Part shown: positions 1 to 7,473 of the stretch, piece by piece
Layout of the letters: each line of letters starts with the position of its first letter
Numbering within the stretch: position 1 is the first letter of the stretch
Assembly: GCA_039029315.1 (NCBI GenBank)
Contig: JBCCGK010000123.1
Span: forward strand, 1-31,523
Direction: 5' to 3'
DNA: 31,523 nt
Origin: JBCCCJ01 sp039029315
GTDB taxonomy: Bacteria; Bacteroidota; Bacteroidia; J057
Notes under the pieces: model-generated
Databases searched by the model: none
Told to the model about the DNA's origin: nothing
Seen by the model: only the letters and a program-made list of their open reading frames with translations
Position numbers and translations under genes: made by a program

Positions 1-117
1 CCCTACAAATATCTCTTTGCGGTCCTGAATCATTTGCCTGACTATCCCATCAACAAAATCCACGAGCTACTCCCACATAGACTCACTTTTGATACGAAAA
101 AAACTCAAAAAGCTTGA
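1..117 (+). CDS. IS66-family transposase, C-terminal end (partial)
   Basis: The frame is open from the first base and ends with TGA at 115-117, giving 39 residues. The stretch with VLNHLPDYPIN followed by IHELLPHR matches the usual C-terminal tail of IS66 TnpC transposases, where a 'vL..lp..pi..i.eLLPh' pattern closes the protein. The catalytic DDE core lies outside the window. No transposase lies downstream on this strand, so the right end of the element should fall between 118 and about 215; GATAACGG, read on the minus strand near 145-152, loosely resembles an IS66 terminus but the boundary cannot be proved here. The family call is fairly secure although only the tail is visible. Confidence 0.7.
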   Translation, partial: PYKYLFAVLNHLPDYPINKIHELLPHRLTFDTKKTQKA

Positions 118-214
118 CATGTGATTGCTCGAATGGATACCGTTATCTAACAATGTCAAGAATTTTTTGTCCGTCTTGTCTCTCTTCCCGATGGAATAGT
201 TGTATAGAGTGAGA

Positions 215-454
215 TCATTCTCGTTGTATGATCCTAGGTTTCACATGCTTATCCAGCTCCTTGATGATGGTCTCAAGAGCTTCGATAGGATCAGAGAGGT
301 CTTCATTCTTCATGAAGAGGCTGAGCGCATCCCAGCATTCTTTTGGCCAGTATTTACAGGCTTCTTTGAGAATCTTTTTTGCCTCCTCTGATGAAGAGTT
401 CACATCTTTTTTTCTATGTGGACCTTTGCCGAGTTGTTTGTGTTTCGCAGACAT
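215..454 (-). CDS. hypothetical small charged protein
   Basis: This is a 79-residue frame starting MSAKHKQLGKG. The N-terminal 20 residues are basic; the remainder looks amphipathic and helical (SSSEEAKKILKEACKYWPK, then a segment rich in E, L and I), with two cysteines and no membrane segment. The frame stays open upstream to 787, but that part reads through the hairpin at 519-550 and has poor protein character, so the internal ATG at 454 is preferred. It faces the IS66 remnant tail to tail. I do not recognise the family. It could be a cargo or stability gene near the IS or a chance frame, but its composition is more protein-like than the surrounding shadows. Confidence 0.45.
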   Translation of the reverse strand: MSAKHKQLGKGPHRKKDVNSSSEEAKKILKEACKYWPKECWDALSLFMKNEDLSDPIEALETIIKELDKHVKPRIIQRE

Positions 455-518
455 AATGATAAGGGTAATCAGCATAAACAAGTATGATCTTATGGTTGAA
501 GATGAAAGTCTAAACAAA

Positions 519-550
519 AAGCGGACGGTTTCTCCAGAAACCGCCCGCTT
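519..550 (-). terminator. intrinsic terminator read on the minus strand
   Basis: The arms AAGCGGACGGTTTCT (519-533) and AGAAACCGCCCGCTT (536-550) pair over 15 positions with a single mismatch. Read on the minus strand the hairpin is followed directly by TTTTTGTTTAGAC, a good U-tract, whereas the plus-strand side has none. It therefore ends transcription coming from the sigma factor side. It sits 26 nt beyond the stop of the small candidate frame at 577-762. Confidence 0.7.
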
Positions 551-576
551 ATCAGGAACAATAAACATGGGTAAAA

Positions 577-762
577 CTATTCTGGATAATGTCCGGGAGG
601 ATCTCCGAAAATTATAGATATGATGTTTGATATTATGATAGCTGTTATCCAAGATCGTACTGAAAGGGAGGTCTTCAGGGAATATAAATGATGAGACTGT
701 TGTGACAGGTCTTGCAAAGGAGACCGCTGTGGAGTCGGGTGATTCTGGATATTGATAAACAT
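577..762 (-). CDS. possible small protein with a C-terminal membrane helix
   Basis: This 61-residue frame lies between the ECF sigma factor gene and the minus-strand terminator at 519-550, in the same direction. The N-terminal half is polar (Q, H, P and S rich). Near residues 38-52 there is a hydrophobic run, ITAIIISNIISIIFG, followed by a short tail, GDPPGHYPE. Its stop falls 26 nt before the terminator, the spacing expected for the last gene of a transcript. No clear ribosome binding site precedes the ATG, and an overlapping frame is also open, so this is a tentative call. No family is recognised. Confidence 0.25.
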   Translation of the reverse strand: MFINIQNHPTPQRSPLQDLSQQSHHLYSLKTSLSVRSWITAIIISNIISIIFGDPPGHYPE

Positions 763-839
763 GAGAGGGGTGAATTAAAACTAACACAAGTGCTGAACAG
801 GGTTGATTGTTGTAGTAACCATTAGAACAATTGGAACGA

Positions 840-1490
840 TCACATTTGCTTCAGGATTCTTTTTAACTCTTTTTTTGCTAAATATTTCCGGTCTCGCACA
901 TGCTTCTCTGTTTTACCCAGGATCTCTGCGATCTCTGGATTGCTGTACCCTTCCAACTCTAGATTAAGAATCTTCTGAAAATTTTTCCCTTTCAGTTGAG
1001 GAATGCCTTCAAATAACAAAACAAATCTATGATCTTTTTCTTTTCCTACATCCAGAATCGCTTGATCTTCTTGCATGGAGAGCATGCCAACTTTTGTTAA
1101 GTATTGTTTTTTTCGACATTCAAGGACTTGCAGGGCAGTGTTTCTTGTAAGCCTAGATAGCCAGGCAGAAAAGTGAATCACTGGCTTAGACTTTTCCCTC
1201 TGACTCAACATTTTGATACTCACTTCCTGCACCACATCTTCGGCCTCCTCCTTATTTTTTAGCAATCTATAGGCACTTAGGAAGATAATTCTATAGGTGA
1301 ATTCGTATAGTGCCCTCATACTCGCCTCCGTTCCTGATTGTTCGAAGGCTTTCCAAAGTCGGCTCAGTCTTTGGGTTCGGTCCTTTGTTTGTGCTAAATC
1401 AGTGTTGACGTGTTTCATAATACAATCAATCAGATGAGTAAATGCAAACAAATCCTCCAGCAAGAAGAAATCCTTATTTCTCACTTTCAT
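840..1490 (-). CDS. ECF-type RNA polymerase sigma factor
   Basis: A sigma-70 family factor of 216 residues that would direct core RNA polymerase to a specific promoter set. Region 2 is visible around residues 60-110: a helix ending AYRLLKNKEEAEDVVQEV, the typical 'A.DvvQEvF.k' signature, followed by AWLSRLTRNTAL. Region 4 near residues 170-210 carries the helix-turn-helix LEGYSNPEIAEILGKTEKHV followed by a basic helix with KKELKRIL. An alternative start at MKHVNTD (1418) would remove 24 residues that are not part of the conserved fold. No anti-sigma gene is adjacent. It is divergent from the 141-residue/NACHT pair across 383 bp. It may control that pair, but this is inferred from position only. 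Confidence 0.85.
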   Translation of the reverse strand: MKVRNKDFFLLEDLFAFTHLIDCIMKHVNTDLAQTKDRTQRLSRLWKAFEQSGTEASMRALYEFTYRIIFLSAYRLLKNKEEAEDVVQEVSIKMLSQREKSKPVIHFSAWLSRLTRNTALQVLECRKKQYLTKVGMLSMQEDQAILDVGKEKDHRFVLLFEGIPQLKGKNFQKILNLELEGYSNPEIAEILGKTEKHVRDRKYLAKKELKRILKQM

Positions 1491-1873
1491 GATTTAAGAG
1501 CTATCAAGTAGCTTGATTGTCGTATGCTATCTGTAGATTTTTTTAAAAAGAAGAATGCTCAGAATGTTTTTTCTCTGTCATTGCAATTTTTTTCTGGAGG
1601 TGTTCATATCCATTTTTTGCCTCATGCATAATAGGGTCTCAAATGACTATAAACTGGGACATCTTATACGCTTAATTTGAAGAGGAAAGAACAGCTCTCG
1701 GCAAAAAAATACGACAATTTTCTGTGCAACCTCTCTTAGTAGTGAAGGCTGGAAAGAGTGAGCGAATAGAAAAATTGTAACAAATCCGTGAAATATGGTT
1801 CGCATTTTTTCTCTCTATCATATTCAACCTCCTCGCCTACATCCTCTTTTTTTCATTTTAACCAAATTCAATT
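1491..1873. promoter_or_regulatory. divergent intergenic region, sigma factor / NACHT locus
   Basis: This 383-bp AT-rich spacer must contain the promoters of both the sigma factor and the plus-strand NACHT locus. No open frame of note is present. TGCAACC at 1725-1731, about 145 bp before the plus-strand ATG, resembles the GCAACC-like upstream boxes of some ECF promoters, but no matching downstream element can be fixed by eye. A pyrimidine-rich stretch runs through 1808-1857. No operator-like palindrome stands out. Confidence 0.3.
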
Positions 1874-2299
1874 ATGAAAAACCAAACAATCTTTCGACTG
1901 AAAACTTCAAAAGAGTGTTCTACTACAATTGATATTGCTGTACAGGACATTTCTGGTTTTACTCCTGATATCGATGCTTGTGAAAAAATTGAAAGCATAA
2001 ATGGGATAACGATCAAATGCCCTATGATAAGCCAAAGCTCAGCCATAAGAAAAGGAATAGATAAGCGAATCCCAATAACGATAGACTTTGCTGAAATTTC
2101 GCAAAGAGATCATATTCAAATAATTATAGAACCCATCATTGGTCAACCAGAGGAGGATCAAGGAATAACCTCAGAGGAGGCTTTGAAGATTCAAACAAAC
2201 ATAGCCCCAAAAAAATCCGGTCAAAAAAATGCCAGGATTGGAAAAATGGAGAAAGGGAACATCATCCGTAAACAAATAGCATCTAATCAGTCTATCTAG
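1874..2299 (+). CDS. hypothetical 141-residue protein upstream of the NACHT gene
   Basis: I do not recognise this protein. The first 100 residues alternate hydrophobic and polar residues in a way that suggests beta strands (TTIDIAVQDISGF, NGITIKCPM, RIPITIDFAEI, DHIQIIIEPII). The last 40 are polar and strongly basic (APKKSGQKNARIGKMEKG), perhaps a flexible nucleic-acid-binding tail. There is no signal peptide or membrane helix. The ATG at 1874 follows an AT-rich leader without a clear Shine-Dalgarno, which is common in Bacteroidota. It lies 192 bp before the EAD-NACHT gene on the same strand and could be its partner, sensor or effector. A hairpin at 2393-2433 separates the two. Confidence 0.6.
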   Translation: MKNQTIFRLKTSKECSTTIDIAVQDISGFTPDIDACEKIESINGITIKCPMISQSSAIRKGIDKRIPITIDFAEISQRDHIQIIIEPIIGQPEEDQGITSEEALKIQTNIAPKKSGQKNARIGKMEKGNIIRKQIASNQSI

Positions 2300-2392
2300 G
2301 TTCAATTAGATGACCGTACAACTGAAGAAGATTCTGAGTTAATCATTTTTCTCTGTTGGAATTGAAACAACCCATATTCATAATTTTCATTC

Positions 2393-2433
2393 CATTTGGG
2401 AGGGTCGGCTTAAATGACGGCCCTTTCCCAATG
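2393..2433 (+). terminator. imperfect hairpin between the 141-residue gene and the NACHT gene
   Basis: CATTTGGGAGGGTCG and CGGCCCTTTCCCAATG can pair with one bulge and a mismatch around a loop of about 10 nt. No U-run follows, so it could be a weak terminator, an attenuator that lowers NACHT expression, or an RNA-stability hairpin. It starts 94 nt after the upstream stop and ends about 58 nt before the NACHT ATG. Confidence 0.3.
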
Positions 2434-2491
2434 AAGGAAGGATGTTATTCATTGAGATTAATTAGAAATCAAAAATGTAACTCTCATACCC

Positions 2492-4417
2492 ATGAAACAT
2501 CTTGAGCGGATAGAAAAAAAACTCTTTGAAATATCCAAAGACATTTCAGAAGGAAAAACCAAAGAAGCTATTGATCGTCTCCTTGTCGTGACTAGTGGTG
2601 TAGATCAGAAATTGCATCATGAATTGACCCTTCATTCAGGGACTTTTGCAAAACTATCCTCAGATAAAAGAAAAGGCTTATTGAGCCGCTCTGAAGAAAA
2701 TCAAGAAACTGCTCACATTCATTCAAGCTTGCTGGAAATAATTGAAACGTTAAGCATTCCTTCCCCATCCAACCAGGTATTTGAAGATGCCGATGAACTT
2801 GTTATTTCTGCTGAGGAAGACATCGCGATTCCAAGAACTGCATTCAAAGAATCAATAGATTTTCATCTACATACAATCAATAAATGGTCAGAAGGTATAA
2901 AGTTCAGAGATGCTACAAACGAGAAGTCAACCGCTAACATCTATATTCATCTAAATTTTTTCCTAACACCAGCGCGATTACAATTTGAGAAATCCATTGC
3001 AAACGAGCAGATTCCCTTCCAAAACCTGATCAATACTACAGAAGGTCATTTGGTGATTCTGGGTCAGCCAGGTGCAGGCAAAACCACGACAATGAAGAAA
3101 CTCATTCAAGATGTTCTACGTTTAACCGTACATCAACATGGGCACACATTTGATTTTCCTATTGTAATCAGACTGAGAGAGCTGAATGCCTTTTCTGTTG
3201 AAAATCACACGCATATTTTATTTAAGAAGATTCTCGATATCTGTGGGATCAAAGAGAAGCAGATAAAAGATTCCAGTAATCAATTGGTGGTTGGGATTTG
3301 CAAGTTGCTGGAAGAACTTAATATTCTCTTGATTTTAGATGGTTTTGACGAACTTAAACATGAGTTGAAAGAACCGGTACTTGAAGGAATTTCTATATTG
3401 GCATTAAGTTTAACAACAACAAGATTTATTCTCACCTCAAGAACAGGGGATTATTATCGAGAAATCCCGAAAACCACTGTTTTCGAAATATGTCCCTTAA
3501 ATGAGGATCAAATACAGTTTTTTGTTCAGAAATGGTTGGGGAGTGAAGCCGATGCCAACACCATGCTCAAACAAATAAGTGATTCCCCTTTTAAGGATAC
3601 GATGATTAGACCTCTTACCTTAGCACACTTATGCGCACTTTTTGAGAGATACCATAGAATTCCAGCAAAACCTAAATCTATCTATAAAAAAACCATCAAT
3701 CTGCTATTGGAAGAATGGGATTTACAAAAGTCAATTAGCAGAAAATCTCGATATGGTCAATTCGATGTTGATAGAAAATTCGATTTCCTTTCTCATTTGG
3801 CATACCAATTATCTACAGAGTATCGCAAAATGATTTTTGATTCCAATATCTTAAAAGATGTTTATCGAAGGATTTGTCAAGAATATTCTTTGCCAGATCA
3901 GGATACCCAGGTTGTGGTCGATGAATTGGAGAACCATAATGGGATCTTCATCCAATCAGGCTACGATTCTTACGAATTTGCGCATAAATCATTTCAGGAA
4001 TATCTCGCTGCAGAATATATTGTGAAATTACCTGGATTCCCACCCAAATCTGACATATTAAAACTTCCTTCCGAAATGGCATTAGCTGTGGCTATTTCCT
4101 CCAATCCAACTCTGTATTTTTCGGATTTGATGCTTCGTGAAATAAACCAGCCCATTGATCAAGATTTGTTCTTGTCTTTTCTAAAAAGTTTCTTCAATCG
4201 ACTTGTTCTTGAGCAACCAGATTTTCAGCTAAATCCTCTATTAGGAGCCTCAGTTCTATATTGTTATGCACTATGTGAAAAAATATCTGAGGGAGATCTT
4301 CAATTTTTCAATGAAATTTTGAACATTAAAAAAGTTGATCAATCAATCAAACTTTTGTCCATTAAGAATTCCTCTGTACTTTTTACTAGACACCATATTG
4401 TTAGTAGCGAATACTAG
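2492..4417 (+). CDS. EAD-NACHT NTPase (bacterial NLR-like protein)
   Basis: A STAND-class NTPase of 641 residues. Residues 1-90 look like an effector-associated domain of the EAD11 type: a 'DISEGKTKEAIDRLL' helix, then 'LHSGTFAKLSSDKRKGLLS' and a closing LLEIIETL helix. A linker leads to the NACHT module: Walker A GQPGAGKTTTMKKL near 191-204, Walker B ILLILDGFDEL near 277-288, an ILTSRTGDYY sensor-like strand near 313-322, and the FAHKSFQEYLAAEYI motif typical of the NACHT winged-helix region near 496-510. The remaining 130 residues are helical with no recognisable leucine-rich, TPR or WD repeats, so this is a short form. In related proteins EADs recruit effectors through like-like EAD contacts, and several bacterial NACHT proteins protect against phage. 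No EAD-bearing effector is visible here. The gene is AT-rich compared with the metabolic genes downstream, as expected of an acquired defence gene. Confidence 0.9.
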   Translation: MKHLERIEKKLFEISKDISEGKTKEAIDRLLVVTSGVDQKLHHELTLHSGTFAKLSSDKRKGLLSRSEENQETAHIHSSLLEIIETLSIPSPSNQVFEDADELVISAEEDIAIPRTAFKESIDFHLHTINKWSEGIKFRDATNEKSTANIYIHLNFFLTPARLQFEKSIANEQIPFQNLINTTEGHLVILGQPGAGKTTTMKKLIQDVLRLTVHQHGHTFDFPIVIRLRELNAFSVENHTHILFKKILDICGIKEKQIKDSSNQLVVGICKLLEELNILLILDGFDELKHELKEPVLEGISILALSLTTTRFILTSRTGDYYREIPKTTVFEICPLNEDQIQFFVQKWLGSEADANTMLKQISDSPFKDTMIRPLTLAHLCALFERYHRIPAKPKSIYKKTINLLLEEWDLQKSISRKSRYGQFDVDRKFDFLSHLAYQLSTEYRKMIFDSNILKDVYRRICQEYSLPDQDTQVVVDELENHNGIFIQSGYDSYEFAHKSFQEYLAAEYIVKLPGFPPKSDILKLPSEMALAVAISSNPTLYFSDLMLREINQPIDQDLFLSFLKSFFNRLVLEQPDFQLNPLLGASVLYCYALCEKISEGDLQFFNEILNIKKVDQSIKLLSIKNSSVLFTRHHIVSSEY

Positions 4418-4680
4418 AAATATTTATTTCTTCTATGGTTTTGGCTTTGGGCTATATTGGATAAACCCTTCTTGTTGCTTCACGAGATTATACAGCCTTA
4501 CCATGATTCTCAAGCAGTTTAAGAAAGAAGAGGACATAGATTATATTTCCATACTCATTTTCCTAAGGTGAAAACTTGAAAATTATTTACCAATTCCTGT
4601 GGCATCTGTTGACAGTTTCTCTATCTTTGGGCTGAAGCATGGCCCTGCAAGAGTTCTTGGACTTCTTAAGGCGACATCTA

Positions 4681-5175
4681 TCAGACATTGTCAAGAATTG
4701 CTGCCACTACACTTGAGAGAGGGGCCGCGGCATCAATGATGATTGCGTTCTTGGGAAGTCCCTCCTTTGTCTTATGCTGCAATCGTGCAAAGGCTTTTCC
4801 TTCACTTGCGGTTCCTCCCCACTCCTCTTCCGGTCGGGCGGCAAGTCGTCGGTTCAGCGTATTCAGATCGACCTCAAGCACAAAAACTTCATCAAATAGG
4901 TCAAGAAAGCGGTCGGAATTCCTGGAACCACCGCAAAAAAATGTTACAGCATACTGTCGATTGGCCACCAAATCTCTGACCTTCTCGACATCCCATATCC
5001 AGACCGCATGCTCCTCAGCGCTACCATTCACAGGCCTCCCGCTTGTCAGATCGCCCCAATAGGCCAACTCTCTGTCGCCGTGGATGGCCTGGTATCCGCG
5101 TCGTAGCAACTCATCACAGACCGTCGTCTTACCAGCACAGGAAACACCATCGATTAAGTAGTTCTTGACACCCAT
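4681..5175 (-). CDS. P-loop NTPase, small-molecule kinase-like
   Basis: A 164-residue protein with the P-loop GVSCAGKTT at residues 9-17, directly after the first beta strand, as in nucleoside and nucleotide kinases and ATP-binding 'AAA family' proteins of 160-180 residues. HGDRELAYWGDL near 33-44 would line the substrate side. TFFCGGSRNSDRF and VFVLEVDLNTLNRRLAARP carry a lid-like arginine pair (NRRL.AR). The substrate is unknown. The gene is visibly more GC-rich than the genes on either side, and a short intergenic gap of 58 bp separates it from the next minus-strand gene, so it may be a recent arrival. A role as a nucleoside or antibiotic kinase is possible but not shown. Confidence 0.75.
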   Translation of the reverse strand: MGVKNYLIDGVSCAGKTTVCDELLRRGYQAIHGDRELAYWGDLTSGRPVNGSAEEHAVWIWDVEKVRDLVANRQYAVTFFCGGSRNSDRFLDLFDEVFVLEVDLNTLNRRLAARPEEEWGGTASEGKAFARLQHKTKEGLPKNAIIIDAAAPLSSVVAAILDNV

Positions 5176-5233
5176 GTTTTGTTTCCAATAAGTGAGTCTG
5201 TCGGGCTATATGCAGGTGTGGCAAGAGTCATTG

Positions 5234-5725
5234 CTATAATTTCTTTAACAGGAGCTTGATCAGAGAATCAACATTGAAGGTGATTTTATCAATGTCTTCC
5301 TTTAATCTTTCACATTCCACTTTATTACCGTTGCACAAGGCCACTTTATAGCTGTCAATTATTTCCAGGTAATGTTGAGATTCCTTATACACATCTTGAT
5401 TAAGCCAAAATTTGTGCTTCGCCATCGTCTTCCTGACAACTTCTCGCTGATCCATTAGCTTGTCACACTTTTCTTTTAATTCTTCAGAAATGTGGGTACC
5501 CTCTAATGCTAATAAGTCTTCATGGACCTCAAACAGCTGATATTCGAGTTCAGAGTGCTCTTCCCAGCAATCTGAAATTTTATCTACCCGCGCGTGGTTT
5601 ACCTCACGAACTAATGTTATTTTATTTTTAAATTTTTCTAATAGATACGCAACTACCACCCCAAGTACCAGGATGACAATGGATTCTTTTAAAATTTCAT
5701 ATCCGAATTCAGTCCAATCTTTCAT
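5234..5725 (-). CDS. membrane-anchored coiled-coil protein, unknown function
   Basis: A 163-residue protein with one N-terminal membrane segment, SIVILVLGVVVAYLLEKF near residues 15-32, after a short polar leader. The rest is almost entirely helical and highly charged, with heptad-like spacing (VREVNHARVDKISDCWEEHSE, then a segment around HISEELKEKCDKLMDQREVV), consistent with a cytoplasmic coiled coil. Small one-helix coiled-coil proteins of this shape are common hypothetical neighbours of mobile or defence genes, but I recognise no family. The ATG at 5725 is preceded by an AT-rich leader. The downstream kinase-like gene starts 58 bp later on the same strand, so cotranscription is possible. 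Confidence 0.65.
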   Translation of the reverse strand: MKDWTEFGYEILKESIVILVLGVVVAYLLEKFKNKITLVREVNHARVDKISDCWEEHSELEYQLFEVHEDLLALEGTHISEELKEKCDKLMDQREVVRKTMAKHKFWLNQDVYKESQHYLEIIDSYKVALCNGNKVECERLKEDIDKITFNVDSLIKLLLKKL

Positions 5726-5819
5726 AATGCTTATATTAATGACTTACAAGGACTCGATTATGTACCGGGCTAACTGCTAGAGAGGTCGACTGTAGAAAGG
5801 ATGTCAGCGAGGTGCCTGT

Positions 5820-6313
5820 CTACCATCTGCTAAGAATATTCATTTCAGTTTCAGGATTTAAATCATCTCTGGGATCAATCGCTATGTTCTCATCCACCCG
5901 AACAGATATCGGAATCCCGACTTCTTTTATACACAAATCAATATTATTGTCATTGTCCTCAATATCTGCAATCTGGAATGGATTGACTTCAATTGTATCC
6001 TGTTCACGTGCTAATGTAACATAAAAATGATTAAGAGACTGTTTGAAAATCTGTCACTTATTTTTTGTATACGTCTTTTTTCCTCATTCTGCAGCTTTTT
6101 TTGTTCTCATAGCACCACTATGAGAACAAAAAAGAGCCTTGCCTGAGAAAAAAATACACCATAAAAATTCTCAGCACAGATTCCTAAACAGTCTCTAAGT
6201 TCAGCTTCTCCTAGCTCCTTTCCTTCTTTGGATCGAACTCCTCCAGCCCATACCGTTCTTACCACAAGTTGGGTTTCTGATTGAGGGCAATCACATCCTC
6301 TCCCACTTTCCAT
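5820..6313 (-). pseudogene. 109-codon gene split by a short inverted-repeat element
   Basis: Two minus-strand reading frames flank the element at 6035-6195. The upstream part runs MESGRGCDCPQ... to ...GKELGEAEL; the downstream part starts NHFYVTLAREQ and ends NILSRW with a stop at 5820-5822. Deleting the element and one TAA target copy joins them in frame as GEAEL-NHFYV, giving 109 residues with no internal stop. In the present sequence neither half has a complete gene: the downstream half has an in-frame stop just inside the element and no start. The start at 6313 is an inference; the frame continues into another repeat at 6343-6496, so the original N-terminus may be longer and also disrupted. 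The product is unrecognised, with a basic first third and an acidic centre (ADIEDNDNNID). Confidence 0.7.
6035..6195. mobile_element. MITE-like element, family A, copy 1 (161 bp)
   Basis: The ends GAGACTGTTTGAAAATCTGT and ACAGATTCCTAAACAGTCTC are near-perfect inverted repeats. TAA lies on both sides (6032-6034 and 6196-6198), a target duplication of the TNA type seen with some IS5-group transposases. The centre folds into a 16-bp perfect hairpin, TTTTTTGTTCTCATAG / CTATGAGAACAAAAAA (6097-6133), with loop CACCA. There is no coding capacity. A second copy lies at 13434-13595 and a fragment at 9602-9649. The parent transposase is not in the window. Confidence 0.85.
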
Positions 6314-6342
6314 ATATGGATACCCCTTGTCTATGGCAAAGT

Positions 6343-6496
6343 AAGTAAGTGGGTGGGTGGACAATATTAGGTTTGATTTTGGGTATAAGGGAAATAGGAG
6401 ATATAATGGCTTGATTGATAAGATTTCTCCCTTTCTACACAGTTCATTTCCCCTATGCCCACTATATCCCTCACAAATAATTATGTCCCCTTACTT
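6343..6496. repeat. dispersed inverted-repeat element, family B, copy 1
   Basis: It begins AAGTAAGTGGG and contains GGACAATATTAGGTTTG followed by TTTTGGGTATAAGG; it ends TCCCTCACAAATAATTATGT then CCCCTTACTT. The ends are inverted copies of an AAGTAAG...GGACA motif. It matches the copies at 14762-14898 and 31205-31272 over most of its length. It sits 20 bp beyond the stop of the DUF2177 gene and probably removed the 5' end of the disrupted gene at 5820-6313. Non-coding. Confidence 0.75.
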
Positions 6497-6515
6497 ACAG
6501 GATTCTTTTATTTTG

Positions 6516-6941
6516 TCAAGCAGTCTTCTTTTTTATCAGCCACCATGTCGTTACAACAGCAGCAATAGGGGCGAACAATACCCCTTCCATGATAACTTCG
6601 AGTACCAATGCTATGGGGTAATCCGCCAAAGACCAGCCATTAGGCAGTGCCAGGGTGCCATAAGCGGTAATTCCAAGTAACAATCCCTTGAGTGCTGCAG
6701 CTTTTATACTTTTTGCTTCAACTGCGGGTTCTACAACCAACTTAACAATGGCCGTAGTCATAATTGCGAACCAAATTAAGATGAGGATTGGATGTTGGAT
6801 TTCAGCAGCAAATATCTCTCTGATTCCGGCCTCCTCCTGAAGAGTCTGACTAAACTGGATTCCGAAGACTGCCTGATAAGTTACATCTACAATAAAATAG
6901 ACAACAAATACGCTTAGGTAGGTTAGAATAGTAGTTTTCAT
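6516..6941 (-). CDS. DUF2177-family integral membrane protein
   Basis: A 141-residue membrane protein with four predicted helices: TILTYLSVFVVYFIVDVTY, ILILIWFAIMTTAIVKLVV, a third helix in the AALKGLLLGITAYGTLAL segment, and a last one around IALVLEVIMEGVLFAPIAAV. The 'AA..G...G..aY.t..L.N...W....' pattern in the third helix, followed by a helix ending near the C-terminus, is the DUF2177 pattern. The function of the family is unknown. The frame is open 61 codons further upstream, but that extension is polar, cysteine-rich and overlaps the preceding gene; the ATG at 6941 gives the normal family length. It follows another membrane protein gene on the same strand after about 90 bp. Confidence 0.75.
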   Translation of the reverse strand: MKTTILTYLSVFVVYFIVDVTYQAVFGIQFSQTLQEEAGIREIFAAEIQHPILILIWFAIMTTAIVKLVVEPAVEAKSIKAAALKGLLLGITAYGTLALPNGWSLADYPIALVLEVIMEGVLFAPIAAVVTTWWLIKKKTA

Positions 6942-7030
6942 ATTTTCTGTTTTGGATATATAGATGCGTGTATAGGCTTGTTTGTTGTTCTTTTTCGGTT
7001 TAGAACAGCACACCATCTTTTCCCGAAGTT

Positions 7031-7453
7031 CTAGCAGGAATATATCACCACGATTGCAATATTTGCAAGCATCAACACAAGATCTGTAATAAAAATAAAG
7101 CGCATTCTCCCTTTTACCTGCCACACGCCGGTGCCTTTTTGGTTATCCAACGCAATAAAGGCATTGGGAAGAAACTGTGACCCATGTGCTATGGCGAAGG
7201 TAGCACATAGAATGATTCTTTGTCCGGCTTCCGGGAAAACAGCTGGATTAATTAACACAAGTACATTTAAGACACAAAACGCAGCATTGAATCCGCCCAG
7301 AAACTTTCCTGTCTCAGCAAACATGTCAAAGACTGGTGTATCGCGATGTTCTCTCGCCACGAGAGTTTTTGCAAATATTTTGCTGCGCACTGCAAACGCA
7401 TAAAAGCCCATGGCAAACCATATGGCGTTTAGGAGGAGAATTAGGTCAAACAT
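7031..7453 (-). CDS. small integral membrane protein, unknown function
   Basis: A protein of about 140 residues with four hydrophobic segments: FDLILLLNAIWFAMGFYAF, FLGGFNAAFCVLNVLVLIN, RIILCATFAIAHGSQFL and FIFITDLVLMLANIAIVVIY. A short charged loop, VAREHRDTPVFD, follows the first. The ATG at 7453 is used; a TTG nine bases further upstream would add three residues. I recognise no named family. The layout of four helices with small loops, and the next gene encoding a similar-sized membrane protein, suggests that the two may be cotranscribed. Confidence 0.65.
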   Translation of the reverse strand: MFDLILLLNAIWFAMGFYAFAVRSKIFAKTLVAREHRDTPVFDMFAETGKFLGGFNAAFCVLNVLVLINPAVFPEAGQRIILCATFAIAHGSQFLPNAFIALDNQKGTGVWQVKGRMRFIFITDLVLMLANIAIVVIYSC

Positions 7454-7473
7454 GTTCGCCAAGTTAAGAAAGT

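Noticed and set aside
455..787. N-terminal extension of the small frame at 215-454
   Set aside because: It reads straight through the terminator hairpin at 519-550 and has poor composition.
4335..4571. 78-codon plus-strand frame overlapping the end of the NACHT gene
   Set aside because: It is out of frame with the NACHT gene, low in charged residues and unlike a continuation of it.
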